DNA of 13,745 nt, taken from Acidobacteriota bacterium (GTDB taxonomy: Bacteria; Acidobacteriota; Terriglobia; UBA7540). Each line of letters starts with the position of its first letter. Within the stretch, counting starts at the first letter, position 1. A program made the position numbers and the translations under genes. The notes below the pieces were generated by a model that saw nothing but the letters and a program-made list of their open reading frames with translations, was not told the DNA's origin and searched no databases. The stretch covers positions 1-13,745 of the forward strand of contig JAKASC010000036.1 in the NCBI GenBank assembly GCA_021828245.1. Reading direction: 5' to 3'. Of this stretch, positions 1 to 6,963 are shown piece after piece.

Positions 1-911
1 AATTTGTACGGACGTTTCAGGTGTTTGCGGGAACCACGCGGGTGACGGTCCGTGAAGTCATGCGCAATATCAGCGAGCGGCGAATTCGCTGGGGCATTTG
101 GGATGTGCTCCAGAATGACGCCAGTGACGCGACCAATCCTTCCCAGCCCAATAAGCAATTGTTCGTGTATATTCCAATTAACCCGCACAGTATGTTTCCT
201 CGAGGTTTTTACAACCCTTACGGGGACGTTCGCAATCCGAGCTATCATGCCATAGACCATCGGCGCATGCTCCGTGTCCACTATCGCTACCAGGTGGGAA
301 AAGTCGCTGCCGATTCGAATGCCGGCTGGTTCGCGATCGAAAATGCGCAGAAAGATTTGGCCTTGGTGGAAAGCTTCCGGTATTTTCCCGGTAAGAAGTA
401 TCCTGACAACGCCTCGGTCGAATCGTGGAATGATGGGCCGGGAACGATATCCCGCGGCCCGTTCTTTCAAACGCTGCCCAACAACCTGGAAAAGACCCCC
501 TATTTTTTAGAAACAGAAGTTCTGAGCCCCTTTGCCACGCTGGATCCGGGACAGCAACACGAATTTACACTTCACTGGTCGCCCACGCGCGCTCTGAATC
601 CGATCCGCAAAGCTGTGTGGGCCGGAGTGATTAGCCGACCGCTGCGGGGAAGGATATCGGGCGACCAGATCACCCTGACAGGCTCTTTTGGAGTGTTTAT
701 GCCCGGCACGCTTCAAGCGGTCTTTTATAGCGCGATGGGCCAAGAACTGGCCCACGATACGCTGCTCACTGTGGATCCGCGCCACGTGGTGCAGTTGGAT
801 AAGTCCGTCCCGTTGCCGGCGGATGCCTTTCGCGTGAGCGTCAGAGTGATGGATTCCCACAATCAAAACCGAGGCGACCTCGGCAACTTTATCCTTCACG
901 CTTCACGCTGA
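1..911 (+). CDS. DUF4380-like protein, 5'-truncated by the window edge
   Basis: The reading frame is open to the left edge (first whole codon at base 3), so this is the C-terminal part of a larger protein; the GTG at 21 is probably internal. It ends with TGA at 909-911. Visible features include an RRIRWGIWDVLQND segment, a GWFAIENAQKDLALVESFRYFPGKKYPD stretch split around the FRYFPG core, and YFLETEVLSPFATLDPGQQ. This pattern, a beta-rich fold with a W-G-x-W-D motif, then 'YPD', then an 'LETE..SP...L.PG' segment, resembles DUF4380 proteins, which have a galactose-mutarotase-like fold. About 80 further residues after that segment resemble no domain I recognise. No catalytic function can be assigned. 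The TonB receptor starts 30 nt downstream on the same strand, so the two are probably co-transcribed. The family call is from memory of the motif pattern and moderately sure. Confidence 0.6.
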   Translation, partial: FVRTFQVFAGTTRVTVREVMRNISERRIRWGIWDVLQNDASDATNPSQPNKQLFVYIPINPHSMFPRGFYNPYGDVRNPSYHAIDHRRMLRVHYRYQVGKVAADSNAGWFAIENAQKDLALVESFRYFPGKKYPDNASVESWNDGPGTISRGPFFQTLPNNLEKTPYFLETEVLSPFATLDPGQQHEFTLHWSPTRALNPIRKAVWAGVISRPLRGRISGDQITLTGSFGVFMPGTLQAVFYSAMGQELAHDTLLTVDPRHVVQLDKSVPLPADAFRVSVRVMDSHNQNRGDLGNFILHASR

Positions 912-941
912 TTGAAGCCGTCGGGTAGGCTCCCTCGTGCA

Positions 942-2873
942 ATGAAGCTGCGTGGTTTAGTGACGCCAAAAACCTTTTTTACGCGCCACAACCGGTTGAC
1001 TTTGCGCAAAGCGTCGGTCAGGGGTGTGCCGGCGTTCATGGCGATGTTCCTTCTGGGAGCTGTCGCGCCGGCCCGTGCGCAGAAAGACCGACTGCGAACT
1101 CAACCCCGGCGAGTTGAGCAAAAGCAAACCATTGTTGTCACCGGGGTGTACAAACCCGTTCCTTTGATGGAAGCCGACCGTTCGATCACCGTCATCAATT
1201 TGGATCGGCAGCAACTTCTAGGCAGCGCCCTCGTGGATTTCCTGGCTGAAGACGCTTCCGTGGATCTGCAAGAACGCGGCCCCGACGGAACGCAAGCGGA
1301 CGTCTCCATACGCGGCGGCACCTTTGAACAGACCCTGATCTTGTTGGACGGCTGGCGCATGAATGACGTGCAGAGCGCCCACCATGATATGGATCTGCCG
1401 ATTACCATGCAGGCAGTCTCGAGCATTCAGATCCTTCACGGTTCCGGAACCACGCTCTATGGATCGGATGCCGTGGGTGGGGTGGTCAATTTCGTCACAC
1501 GGGAGCCGAGGGCGACGGAAATGTTCTTGCAGGCCGCAGCCGGCAACTTTGGAATCAATCAAGAGGCAGGAACATTCAGCATTGCCCAGCCGAATTTTGG
1601 CGAGGAGTTGGACTTCTCACGGGATTTTTCCACCGGCTTTCTGCCCGACCGTGATTATCGTGACCTGGCTCTCGATTCCATAACGTACGGCCACACGTCG
1701 CTTGGCGCCACTCAAATCCTTCTGGCGCATAATGACCGTCCCTTTGGGGCCAACCAATTTTATGGAAACTTTAATTCGTGGGAGCGAACCCGGACGTGGT
1801 TTGCGGGCATTCGCCAGGCGGTGGGGCGGAGGAATGAGGTGTCGTTTGCGTTTCGCCGCCACACGGACTTTTTTGTTCTCTATCGGAACCGTCCGTGGGT
1901 TTACGCAAACCATCATGCGGATCGGAGCTATCAGGCGGCTTGGCGTCATCACCAACGGCTTTCGATGAACACCCAGCTCTACGTGGGGCTGGAAGGCTTT
2001 CGGGATTCCATTCGCAGCAACAACCTCGGTGAACACCTGCGCAATCGCGCCGCCGGCTATGCCGCGTTGGACGTTCGCCCCTGGCGGCGGTTTTCATTCA
2101 CCCTGGGCGCCCGAGAGGAGACCTATGGCTCCCTTCACGGCGAGTTCTGCCCTTCCATCAGCGGCGGGTATTGGATAGATTCTCGTCTGCAATGGCGGGC
2201 GGCGGTCGAGCGCGCCTTCCAGTTACCGACTTTTACGGACCTCTACTATCATGACCCGGCCACGCTGGGGAATCCGAACCTCAAGCCGCAAAGAGCATGG
2301 AACTATGAGACGGGCTTCGATTGGTATCCCCGCGCACGGTGGGCTGCGCATATTACGCTCTTCGAGCGGCAAGACCGAGACGGCATTGATTACGCTAGAA
2401 CGCCCGGCAGCGCCGTTTGGAGAGCTATGAACATTGACAACCTTACCTTCCAAGGCGTGGAGCTGGCGGTAGGCACAAGGCTTCACCGCTCGCAGCAGAT
2501 TCAATTTAGTTACACAGCACTGCACGGATCGCGTGCTCCTGCGAGAATCTTGCAATCACGGTATTTGTTCAATTATCTCGTGAACTCCGCCGAAATGACG
2601 TGGCTGGGAACCTTGCCAGGCGGACTAATTGCCCGATCGAGGTTTGGCGTATTGCAGCGGATTCATCAATCGCCGTATGCTTTGTGGGATATGGCTGTGG
2701 CGCGTTCGCTCGGAAGACTACGGCCTTATCTGCAGGTTTCCAATTTGACTAATACCTTCTACGAGGAGATCCCAAACGTTCCGATGCCTGGGAGAACCGT
2801 CGTCGTAGGCTTACGCATTCGGATTTTCGGCCGACGGACAGGCGACCTTTCCTCAAACTTGATGAGTCCATAG
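942..2873 (+). CDS. TonB-dependent outer-membrane receptor (BtuB/CirA-like size)
   Basis: This is an outer-membrane beta-barrel receptor that imports a ligand using TonB-ExbBD energy. Numbered from ATG 942 (643 aa), it has a long basic n-region and a hydrophobic stretch ending APARA-Q, giving predicted cleavage after about residue 46. A TonB-box/plug start (TIVVTG, about 63-68) follows. The plug domain runs to about residue 190, with the hallmark segments VSIRGGTFEQTLILLDGW and GSGTTLYGSDAVGGVVNFVT. The rest is barrel, ending with a typical SNLTNTFYEEIPNVPMPGR segment and a last strand VVVGLRIRIF. About 14 residues follow that strand, which is slightly unusual because many barrels end on an aromatic residue. 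The frame is open back to a TTG at 912 adjoining the previous stop. ATG 942 is preferred, although no strong Shine-Dalgarno precedes either start. The substrate is unknown: there is no recognisable riboswitch and no linked ABC transporter. Confidence 0.9.
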   Translation: MKLRGLVTPKTFFTRHNRLTLRKASVRGVPAFMAMFLLGAVAPARAQKDRLRTQPRRVEQKQTIVVTGVYKPVPLMEADRSITVINLDRQQLLGSALVDFLAEDASVDLQERGPDGTQADVSIRGGTFEQTLILLDGWRMNDVQSAHHDMDLPITMQAVSSIQILHGSGTTLYGSDAVGGVVNFVTREPRATEMFLQAAAGNFGINQEAGTFSIAQPNFGEELDFSRDFSTGFLPDRDYRDLALDSITYGHTSLGATQILLAHNDRPFGANQFYGNFNSWERTRTWFAGIRQAVGRRNEVSFAFRRHTDFFVLYRNRPWVYANHHADRSYQAAWRHHQRLSMNTQLYVGLEGFRDSIRSNNLGEHLRNRAAGYAALDVRPWRRFSFTLGAREETYGSLHGEFCPSISGGYWIDSRLQWRAAVERAFQLPTFTDLYYHDPATLGNPNLKPQRAWNYETGFDWYPRARWAAHITLFERQDRDGIDYARTPGSAVWRAMNIDNLTFQGVELAVGTRLHRSQQIQFSYTALHGSRAPARILQSRYLFNYLVNSAEMTWLGTLPGGLIARSRFGVLQRIHQSPYALWDMAVARSLGRLRPYLQVSNLTNTFYEEIPNVPMPGRTVVVGLRIRIFGRRTGDLSSNLMSP

Positions 2874-2894
2874 GAAAATCGCCGGGGTTTTCCT
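2872..2894 (+). terminator. Candidate hairpin at the end of the receptor gene
   Basis: AGGAAAATC (2872-2880) pairs with GGTTTTCCT (2886-2894) around a five-base GCCGG loop, giving nine pairs with one G-T wobble. The 5' arm starts inside the TAG stop codon (2871-2873). A pyrimidine-rich stretch follows about 15 nt later, but there is no immediate T-tract, so intrinsic termination is only possible. It could equally be a 3'-end stabilising structure. Confidence 0.4.
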
Positions 2895-3000
2895 GGTAAG
2901 CTAATTGAGATTCTTTTGCTTCTTCTCGTAGAGGAGAGAACGCTCGCCGGCGTTTTGCGTCGTGCAGGGCGTTCGGCTCGCCCTCGGGAAGAGCATTTTC

Positions 3001-3006
3001 GGGAGG
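3001..3006 (+). promoter_or_regulatory. Shine-Dalgarno that fixes the ACT gene start
   Basis: GGGAGG lies five bases before GTG 3012. The frame is open further upstream to about 2916, but the translated upstream portion is arginine-rich and unlike ACT proteins. This site therefore supports GTG 3012 as the true start. Confidence 0.65.
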
Positions 3007-3011
3007 AATCT

Positions 3012-3413
3012 GTGGGAAAGGCAAAGCAAATCACCGTGTGGGTAGAAAACCGTGCGGGGCAATTGGCCCGGATTACGAAGGCGCTGGCACAGTCCAAAGT
3101 TAACCTTATTGCCTTGGCGACTTATGACACAGAGAACGGAAGCGCCATTCGCGTGGTCGCCGCCAACCCTGCCAGAGCGCGGCAGGCTCTCGATGGGCTG
3201 GGCCTTCGCTTGAGCGAGGAGGATGTTCTTCGCCTGAGCCTTGCACATCGCCCGGGACAACTGGCCAAGGTCAGCGCGCGATTGGCTGAGGAAAATATCA
3301 CCGTCACCTATGCCTACGGCGTGGCGGGAACTGGCTCGAAAAACGCGGAGTTCGTGCTGGCTGTTTCCGACTTGGTCGGGGCGATGAAGGCCCTGAAAGG
3401 GCTGCAAGTATAG
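3012..3413 (+). CDS. Tandem ACT-domain protein
   Basis: This 133-residue protein consists almost entirely of two ACT domains, the small-molecule (often amino-acid) binding regulatory fold. The first spans about residues 6-66, with VENRAGQLARITKALAQSKV and a following NLIAL strand. The second spans about 73-133, with AHRPGQLAKVSARLAEENI followed by TVTYAYGV. Both carry the N/H-R-x-G-Q-L turn between strand 1 and helix 1 that forms the ligand site in ACT families. There is no catalytic domain, so it is a stand-alone regulator or ligand sensor. Its ligand and partner are unknown. It lies 138 nt after the receptor gene and converges on the fad genes, so neighbourhood gives little functional information. 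The start is chosen from GGGAGG five bases upstream of GTG. Confidence 0.85.
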   Translation: MGKAKQITVWVENRAGQLARITKALAQSKVNLIALATYDTENGSAIRVVAANPARARQALDGLGLRLSEEDVLRLSLAHRPGQLAKVSARLAEENITVTYAYGVAGTGSKNAEFVLAVSDLVGAMKALKGLQV

Positions 3414-3481
3414 CGGCCGTCAACTCCTGCCACGCTGTTTGAAGCACCCCGCTTTGGGTTGCCGCCGATAGACTCGAAACA

Positions 3482-3509
3482 GCGCCATCAACCCGTCGCT
3501 TGACGGCGC
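3482..3509. terminator. Imperfect hairpin between convergent ACT and fadE genes
   Basis: GCGCC-A-TCAA (3482-3491) faces TTGA-C-GGCGC (3500-3509) across an eight-base loop, giving nine pairs with one A/C mismatch. It sits in the 125-nt gap between two convergent genes, where a bidirectional 3'-end structure is expected. There is no T-tract on either side, so factor-independent termination is not established. Confidence 0.35.
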
Positions 3510-3538
3510 GGACACGGTCCCCAAGCTCACGAAGGCTT

Positions 3539-5332
3539 TTATCCAAATGGGTATCGGTTGAGTTGTAGAACCCGATCCGTCAACTTGCGTTTAAGCTCGA
3601 TAAGGTCCGGAGGGGTTCGACGAAGGAAACGGCGCAGAGCACTCAACTGGACGCGCAAGGCATCCCCGTCGGTGATTCTTGCCAAACTTCGCCGCGCTTC
3701 CATTTCCGCGCGGTCGGCCGCTTCATAGGCAGAGATCCGTGTCGCAGCGACCTCAGCGGCTGCCGCTGGCTCGCCGTTGCGCAGAATCATTTTTTGGCCG
3801 CGCAGCAAGGCGGTCTCGGTAGCGTAAACTTCCATGAGCAGATTGCTGATGGCGCCGACGACTTCCTCTTCCTCTGAAAGCTTGGCCAAATATTTTTGCG
3901 CCGCGCTGCCTGCAACCATCAGGGTGGTTTTTTTTAGGCCCTCCACGAGGGCGGCGACGTCCCCCAGCGGTTGCTCGTCTTGCATTGGCGCGGCGGGAGG
4001 GTTCAGCAATGTTTCCAACAATTTTTGGGCGGCAGGCCACAGCGCCAGTTCACCCTTGGTGGCTCGCTTCATCAGCATTTCGACCATGAGCAGGCGGTTA
4101 ATCTCGTTGGTGCCTTCGAAGATCCGGTTCACGCGTTGGTCGCGGTAGGCTTTTTCGATTTCGTAATCGCTCGAAAAACCGTACCCTCCGTAAATCTGAA
4201 CCGCTTCGTCGGCGACGTAGTGCAGTGTCTCCGTGCCGATGACTTTGAGGATTGAGCATTCAATGGCGTACTCCTGAAGGATCGCCATGATTTTTTCCGA
4301 GGCTCCCGATCCGGCGGAGTTTGAGGCTTCGAGCGCCTGGTTAATGAGGCCCGCGGTTCGGTAGGATATGCTTTCGGCGGCGTAAGTCCGTGCCACCATC
4401 TCACCGAGTTTTTCCTTAATGAGCCCAAAGTCGGCGATTCGGCGGCCAAAGGCTTGGCGGTCTTTCGCCCAACGAGCGGCCTCGACGATGAGGTATTTGG
4501 ACGCGCCTACGCAGCCGGCGCCGAGCTTAAGCCGTCCAAAATTGAGAATGTTGAAGGCGATTCGGTGGCCCTTGCCGACTTCACCGAGCACATTCTCAAT
4601 TGGCACAAGGACGTTGTCAAAATTCACTGGCGTGGTGGAAGAGCCTCGAATGCCCATTTTGTGTTCTTCGGCGCCGACAGAGACGCCAGGGTATCCTCGC
4701 TCGACGATGAATGCCGTGAAGTGTTCCCCGTTCACTTTGGCGAAGACGATGTAAACATCCGCGATGCCGCCGTTCGTAATCCACATCTTGGAGCCGTTGA
4801 GGATGTAATGTTGGCCATCCGGGCTGAGCGTGGCGCGGGTCTGGCAGTGCAACGCGTCGGAGCCGGAGGTTGCTTCACTTAACGCGTAGGCACCCACCCA
4901 CTCGGCCCTCGCCAATTTGGGGACGTATTTTTGCTTTTGAGCTTCAGTGCCGAAAAGCGCAATCGGCAGAATACCAATGCCGGATTGCGCCCCGATCGTT
5001 GAGGCCCATGAACCGTTACGAGCCATCTTCTCAGAGACGAGAATGCTGGAAATCTTGTCCAGGTTCAGACCTCCGTATGTCTCGGGCACATCGGTGGCGC
5101 ATAGCCCGACCTCAGCCGCTTTTTGGAGCAGTTCGCGCAGAAGGCCGGGCTTCTTGTTTTCGATCTCTTTTGAGCGTGGCATCAGCTCACGAGTAACAAA
5201 CTCCTCGGCCGTCTGCGCCACCAGGCGATGTTGGTCGGTCAAATCTTCGGGGGTGAAGATTTCCTCCGGGCTCCGCCCCTCGATCAGAAAACCTCCACCC
5301 TTAATGCGGACCTCGCTCGTTGCCTCGGTCAT
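3539..5332 (-). CDS. fadE: Acyl-CoA dehydrogenase, long-chain VLCAD-type (FadE)
   Basis: This FAD enzyme catalyses the first beta-oxidation step, acyl-CoA to trans-2-enoyl-CoA, passing electrons to ETF. It is 597 aa, close to Bacillus FadE and longer than short-chain ACADs (about 380), because of a C-terminal helical extension (about 424-597) as in VLCAD/ACAD9. Visible motifs are AYALSEATSGSDA (148-160), the FAD/substrate segment MWITNGG (183-189), RQAFGR (292-297) and QIYGGYGF (379-386). The motif RDQRVNRIFEGTNEI contains the catalytic base Glu406. ATG 5332 is preceded by GGGAGGG at 5335-5341, rather close to the start. It is the last gene of the fadN-fadA-fadE series but is separated from fadA by 317 nt, so it may have its own promoter or leader. 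Confidence 0.93.
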   Translation of the reverse strand: MTEATSEVRIKGGGFLIEGRSPEEIFTPEDLTDQHRLVAQTAEEFVTRELMPRSKEIENKKPGLLRELLQKAAEVGLCATDVPETYGGLNLDKISSILVSEKMARNGSWASTIGAQSGIGILPIALFGTEAQKQKYVPKLARAEWVGAYALSEATSGSDALHCQTRATLSPDGQHYILNGSKMWITNGGIADVYIVFAKVNGEHFTAFIVERGYPGVSVGAEEHKMGIRGSSTTPVNFDNVLVPIENVLGEVGKGHRIAFNILNFGRLKLGAGCVGASKYLIVEAARWAKDRQAFGRRIADFGLIKEKLGEMVARTYAAESISYRTAGLINQALEASNSAGSGASEKIMAILQEYAIECSILKVIGTETLHYVADEAVQIYGGYGFSSDYEIEKAYRDQRVNRIFEGTNEINRLLMVEMLMKRATKGELALWPAAQKLLETLLNPPAAPMQDEQPLGDVAALVEGLKKTTLMVAGSAAQKYLAKLSEEEEVVGAISNLLMEVYATETALLRGQKMILRNGEPAAAAEVAATRISAYEAADRAEMEARRSLARITDGDALRVQLSALRRFLRRTPPDLIELKRKLTDRVLQLNRYPFG

Positions 5333-5649
5333 ATCCCTCCCTTATTTTCGCAGTCCTCAGTTAGTTTATCCCTCGAGTGGCATTCGTCGGTGGAAAAATG
5401 CCTCGCTGACCGCGAAACGGCTCGCGCCTACACCGGCAAACTGCAGAACGTGATGGCTCGTCAAACTTTCGACTTTCCGTTCGCAAAACCGTAAAAATGA
5501 CGAGTTACTGAGTTTAGAAATTGGCAGAGGCTTGGGCACTGGTCAGATCGCGCAGAGGAGCTCGAGTCAACCACTTCTATTTGCGACGAGCGGCTGTCGG
5601 CCTGAAACCTTGGCCGCGCATCTCCTCCGGGTCGTTGGGGAAGGACGGC
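5333..5649. other. 317-nt gene-free spacer between fadA and fadE
   Basis: No convincing coding frame is seen on either strand: minus-strand frames are broken repeatedly and plus-strand ORFs run on into antisense of the flanking genes. It contains the fadE Shine-Dalgarno (5335-5341). A bulged hairpin (5374-5405) pairs CGAG and GCATT with AATGC and CTCG, with a two-base TG bulge, about 35 nt upstream of that site. A weaker CGGCC/GGCCG inverted repeat (5598-5616) lies just after the fadA stop. No good -35/-10 pair was recognised. It is unusually long for an intra-operon gap. Confidence 0.5.
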
Positions 5650-6831
5650 TTACTGCAAGTTCTCAAAGATTCCCGCCGCGCCCATTCCGCCGCCTACGCA
5701 CATCGTCACCATACCGTATCGAGACCTGCGCCGCTTCATCTCGCCGAGGAGGGTGGCCGTAAGTTTCGACCCGGTCGCCCCCAACGGGTGGCCGAGGGCA
5801 ATGGCCCCGCCATTCACGTTGGTCTTGGTTGGATCCAATTCTGCTTGCTCGATGACTGCCAGGGCTTGCACCGCAAACGCTTCATTGAGTTCGATCAGAT
5901 CAATATCCGCCATCTTCAAGCCGGCCAGCTTAAGCGCCTTGGGAATGGCAAACACCGGTCCGATGCCCATCTCTTCGGGCGGGCAGCCCGCCGTCGCAAA
6001 ACTGACAAACCGCGCCAGAGGTGAGATTCCGAGCGCTTGCGCCCTTTCCGCGGACATGACCACCACGGCGGCGGCGCCGTCGCTCATCTGCGAGGAGTTG
6101 CCGGCAGTGACCGTGCCGCGGGCATGGAACGCGGGTTTTAACTGGGCAAGCGCCTCCGCGGAGGTGTCGCGCCGCGGCCCCTCGTCCGTGTCGAAAAGAA
6201 GCGTGCAGGTTTCCGATTTTCCCGCATCGTTCAGGCTGACCTGGACCACTTCAAGAGGAACGGTTTCCTGCTTGAATTTGCCTCCATCGGCTGCCTCGAT
6301 GGCAAGCCGATGGCTGCGCAAGGCGAATTCATCTTGTCGTTCGCGGGAGATACCGAACTTACGAGCCAAGTTTTCCGCCGTCAGGCCCATGGTGAGATAC
6401 ACGTCAGGGTAATCCTCGATCAGCCGCGGGTTGGGCGAGAAGTGATACCCGCCCATCGGGACCATGCTCATGGATTCCGTTCCGCCGGCAAGGATGCAAT
6501 CTGCAAATCCCGCCATGATGCGTTCGGCGGCCAAAGCGATGGATTGCAGTCCCGAAGAGCAAAAGCGATTGAGGGTCATGGCCGGGCAACTTACGGGCAG
6601 GCCGGCTCGCAGCGCCGCGATGCGAGCGACATTGTTTCCTTGCTCGGCTTCTGGCATGGCGCAGCCAAAAATAACGTCCTCGACTTGGTTTGGATCGAGT
6701 GCCGGAACACGACGAAGCGCTTCCCGGATGACGGCAGCCGCCATCTCGTCCGGACGAGTGGTACGCAAGGCCCCCCGCGGCGCCTTGCCGACAGCCGTTC
6801 GCACGGCTGACACAATAACAGCTTCTTTCAT
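5650..6831 (-). CDS. fadA: Acetyl-CoA acyltransferase (3-ketoacyl-CoA thiolase, FadA)
   Basis: This enzyme performs thiolytic cleavage of 3-ketoacyl-CoA to acetyl-CoA plus a shortened acyl-CoA, the last step of beta-oxidation. Starting at ATG 6831 it is 393 aa, the normal length for the family (Bacillus FadA is about 391). The whole catalytic set is visible: nucleophile Cys91 in NRFCSSGLQSI, Asn316 in NEAFA, His348 in GHPLGATG and Cys378 in MCVGGGMGAA. The frame is open upstream to a TTG at 6885, adding 18 residues. MKEAVIVSAVRTAVG is the canonical thiolase N-terminus, so ATG 6831 is preferred, with a weak AGGCGG upstream. It lies 132 nt after the fadN stop on the same strand. Confidence 0.95.
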   Translation of the reverse strand: MKEAVIVSAVRTAVGKAPRGALRTTRPDEMAAAVIREALRRVPALDPNQVEDVIFGCAMPEAEQGNNVARIAALRAGLPVSCPAMTLNRFCSSGLQSIALAAERIMAGFADCILAGGTESMSMVPMGGYHFSPNPRLIEDYPDVYLTMGLTAENLARKFGISRERQDEFALRSHRLAIEAADGGKFKQETVPLEVVQVSLNDAGKSETCTLLFDTDEGPRRDTSAEALAQLKPAFHARGTVTAGNSSQMSDGAAAVVVMSAERAQALGISPLARFVSFATAGCPPEEMGIGPVFAIPKALKLAGLKMADIDLIELNEAFAVQALAVIEQAELDPTKTNVNGGAIALGHPLGATGSKLTATLLGEMKRRRSRYGMVTMCVGGGMGAAGIFENLQ

Positions 6832-6963
6832 AATTACCGCCTGGCGAATTCCGCTTCCATCTGTTTTCGATGCGGCCGTGAGCAATCTTTATTCAACCCG
6901 CCAAACTCAAGGTTTGTGCGTAACTCGTCCCCCCATCGCAAACACCTGACCATTCGGGCATGA

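Noticed and set aside
3304..3546. Minus-strand 80-codon ORF starting with TTG overlapping the fadE stop
   Set aside because: More than 100 bases are antisense to the well-supported ACT gene. The C-terminal part is arginine/proline-rich with no family resemblance, and TTG has no clear ribosome site.
5598..5616. CGGCC/GGCCG inverted repeat after the fadA stop as a terminator
   Set aside because: The stem is only five pairs, the loop is nine bases and no T-tract follows on the minus strand.
5753..6412. Plus-strand 219-codon ORF opposite the thiolase
   Set aside because: It is antisense to an intact thiolase with all catalytic residues. It is Ser/Pro/Arg-rich without motifs.
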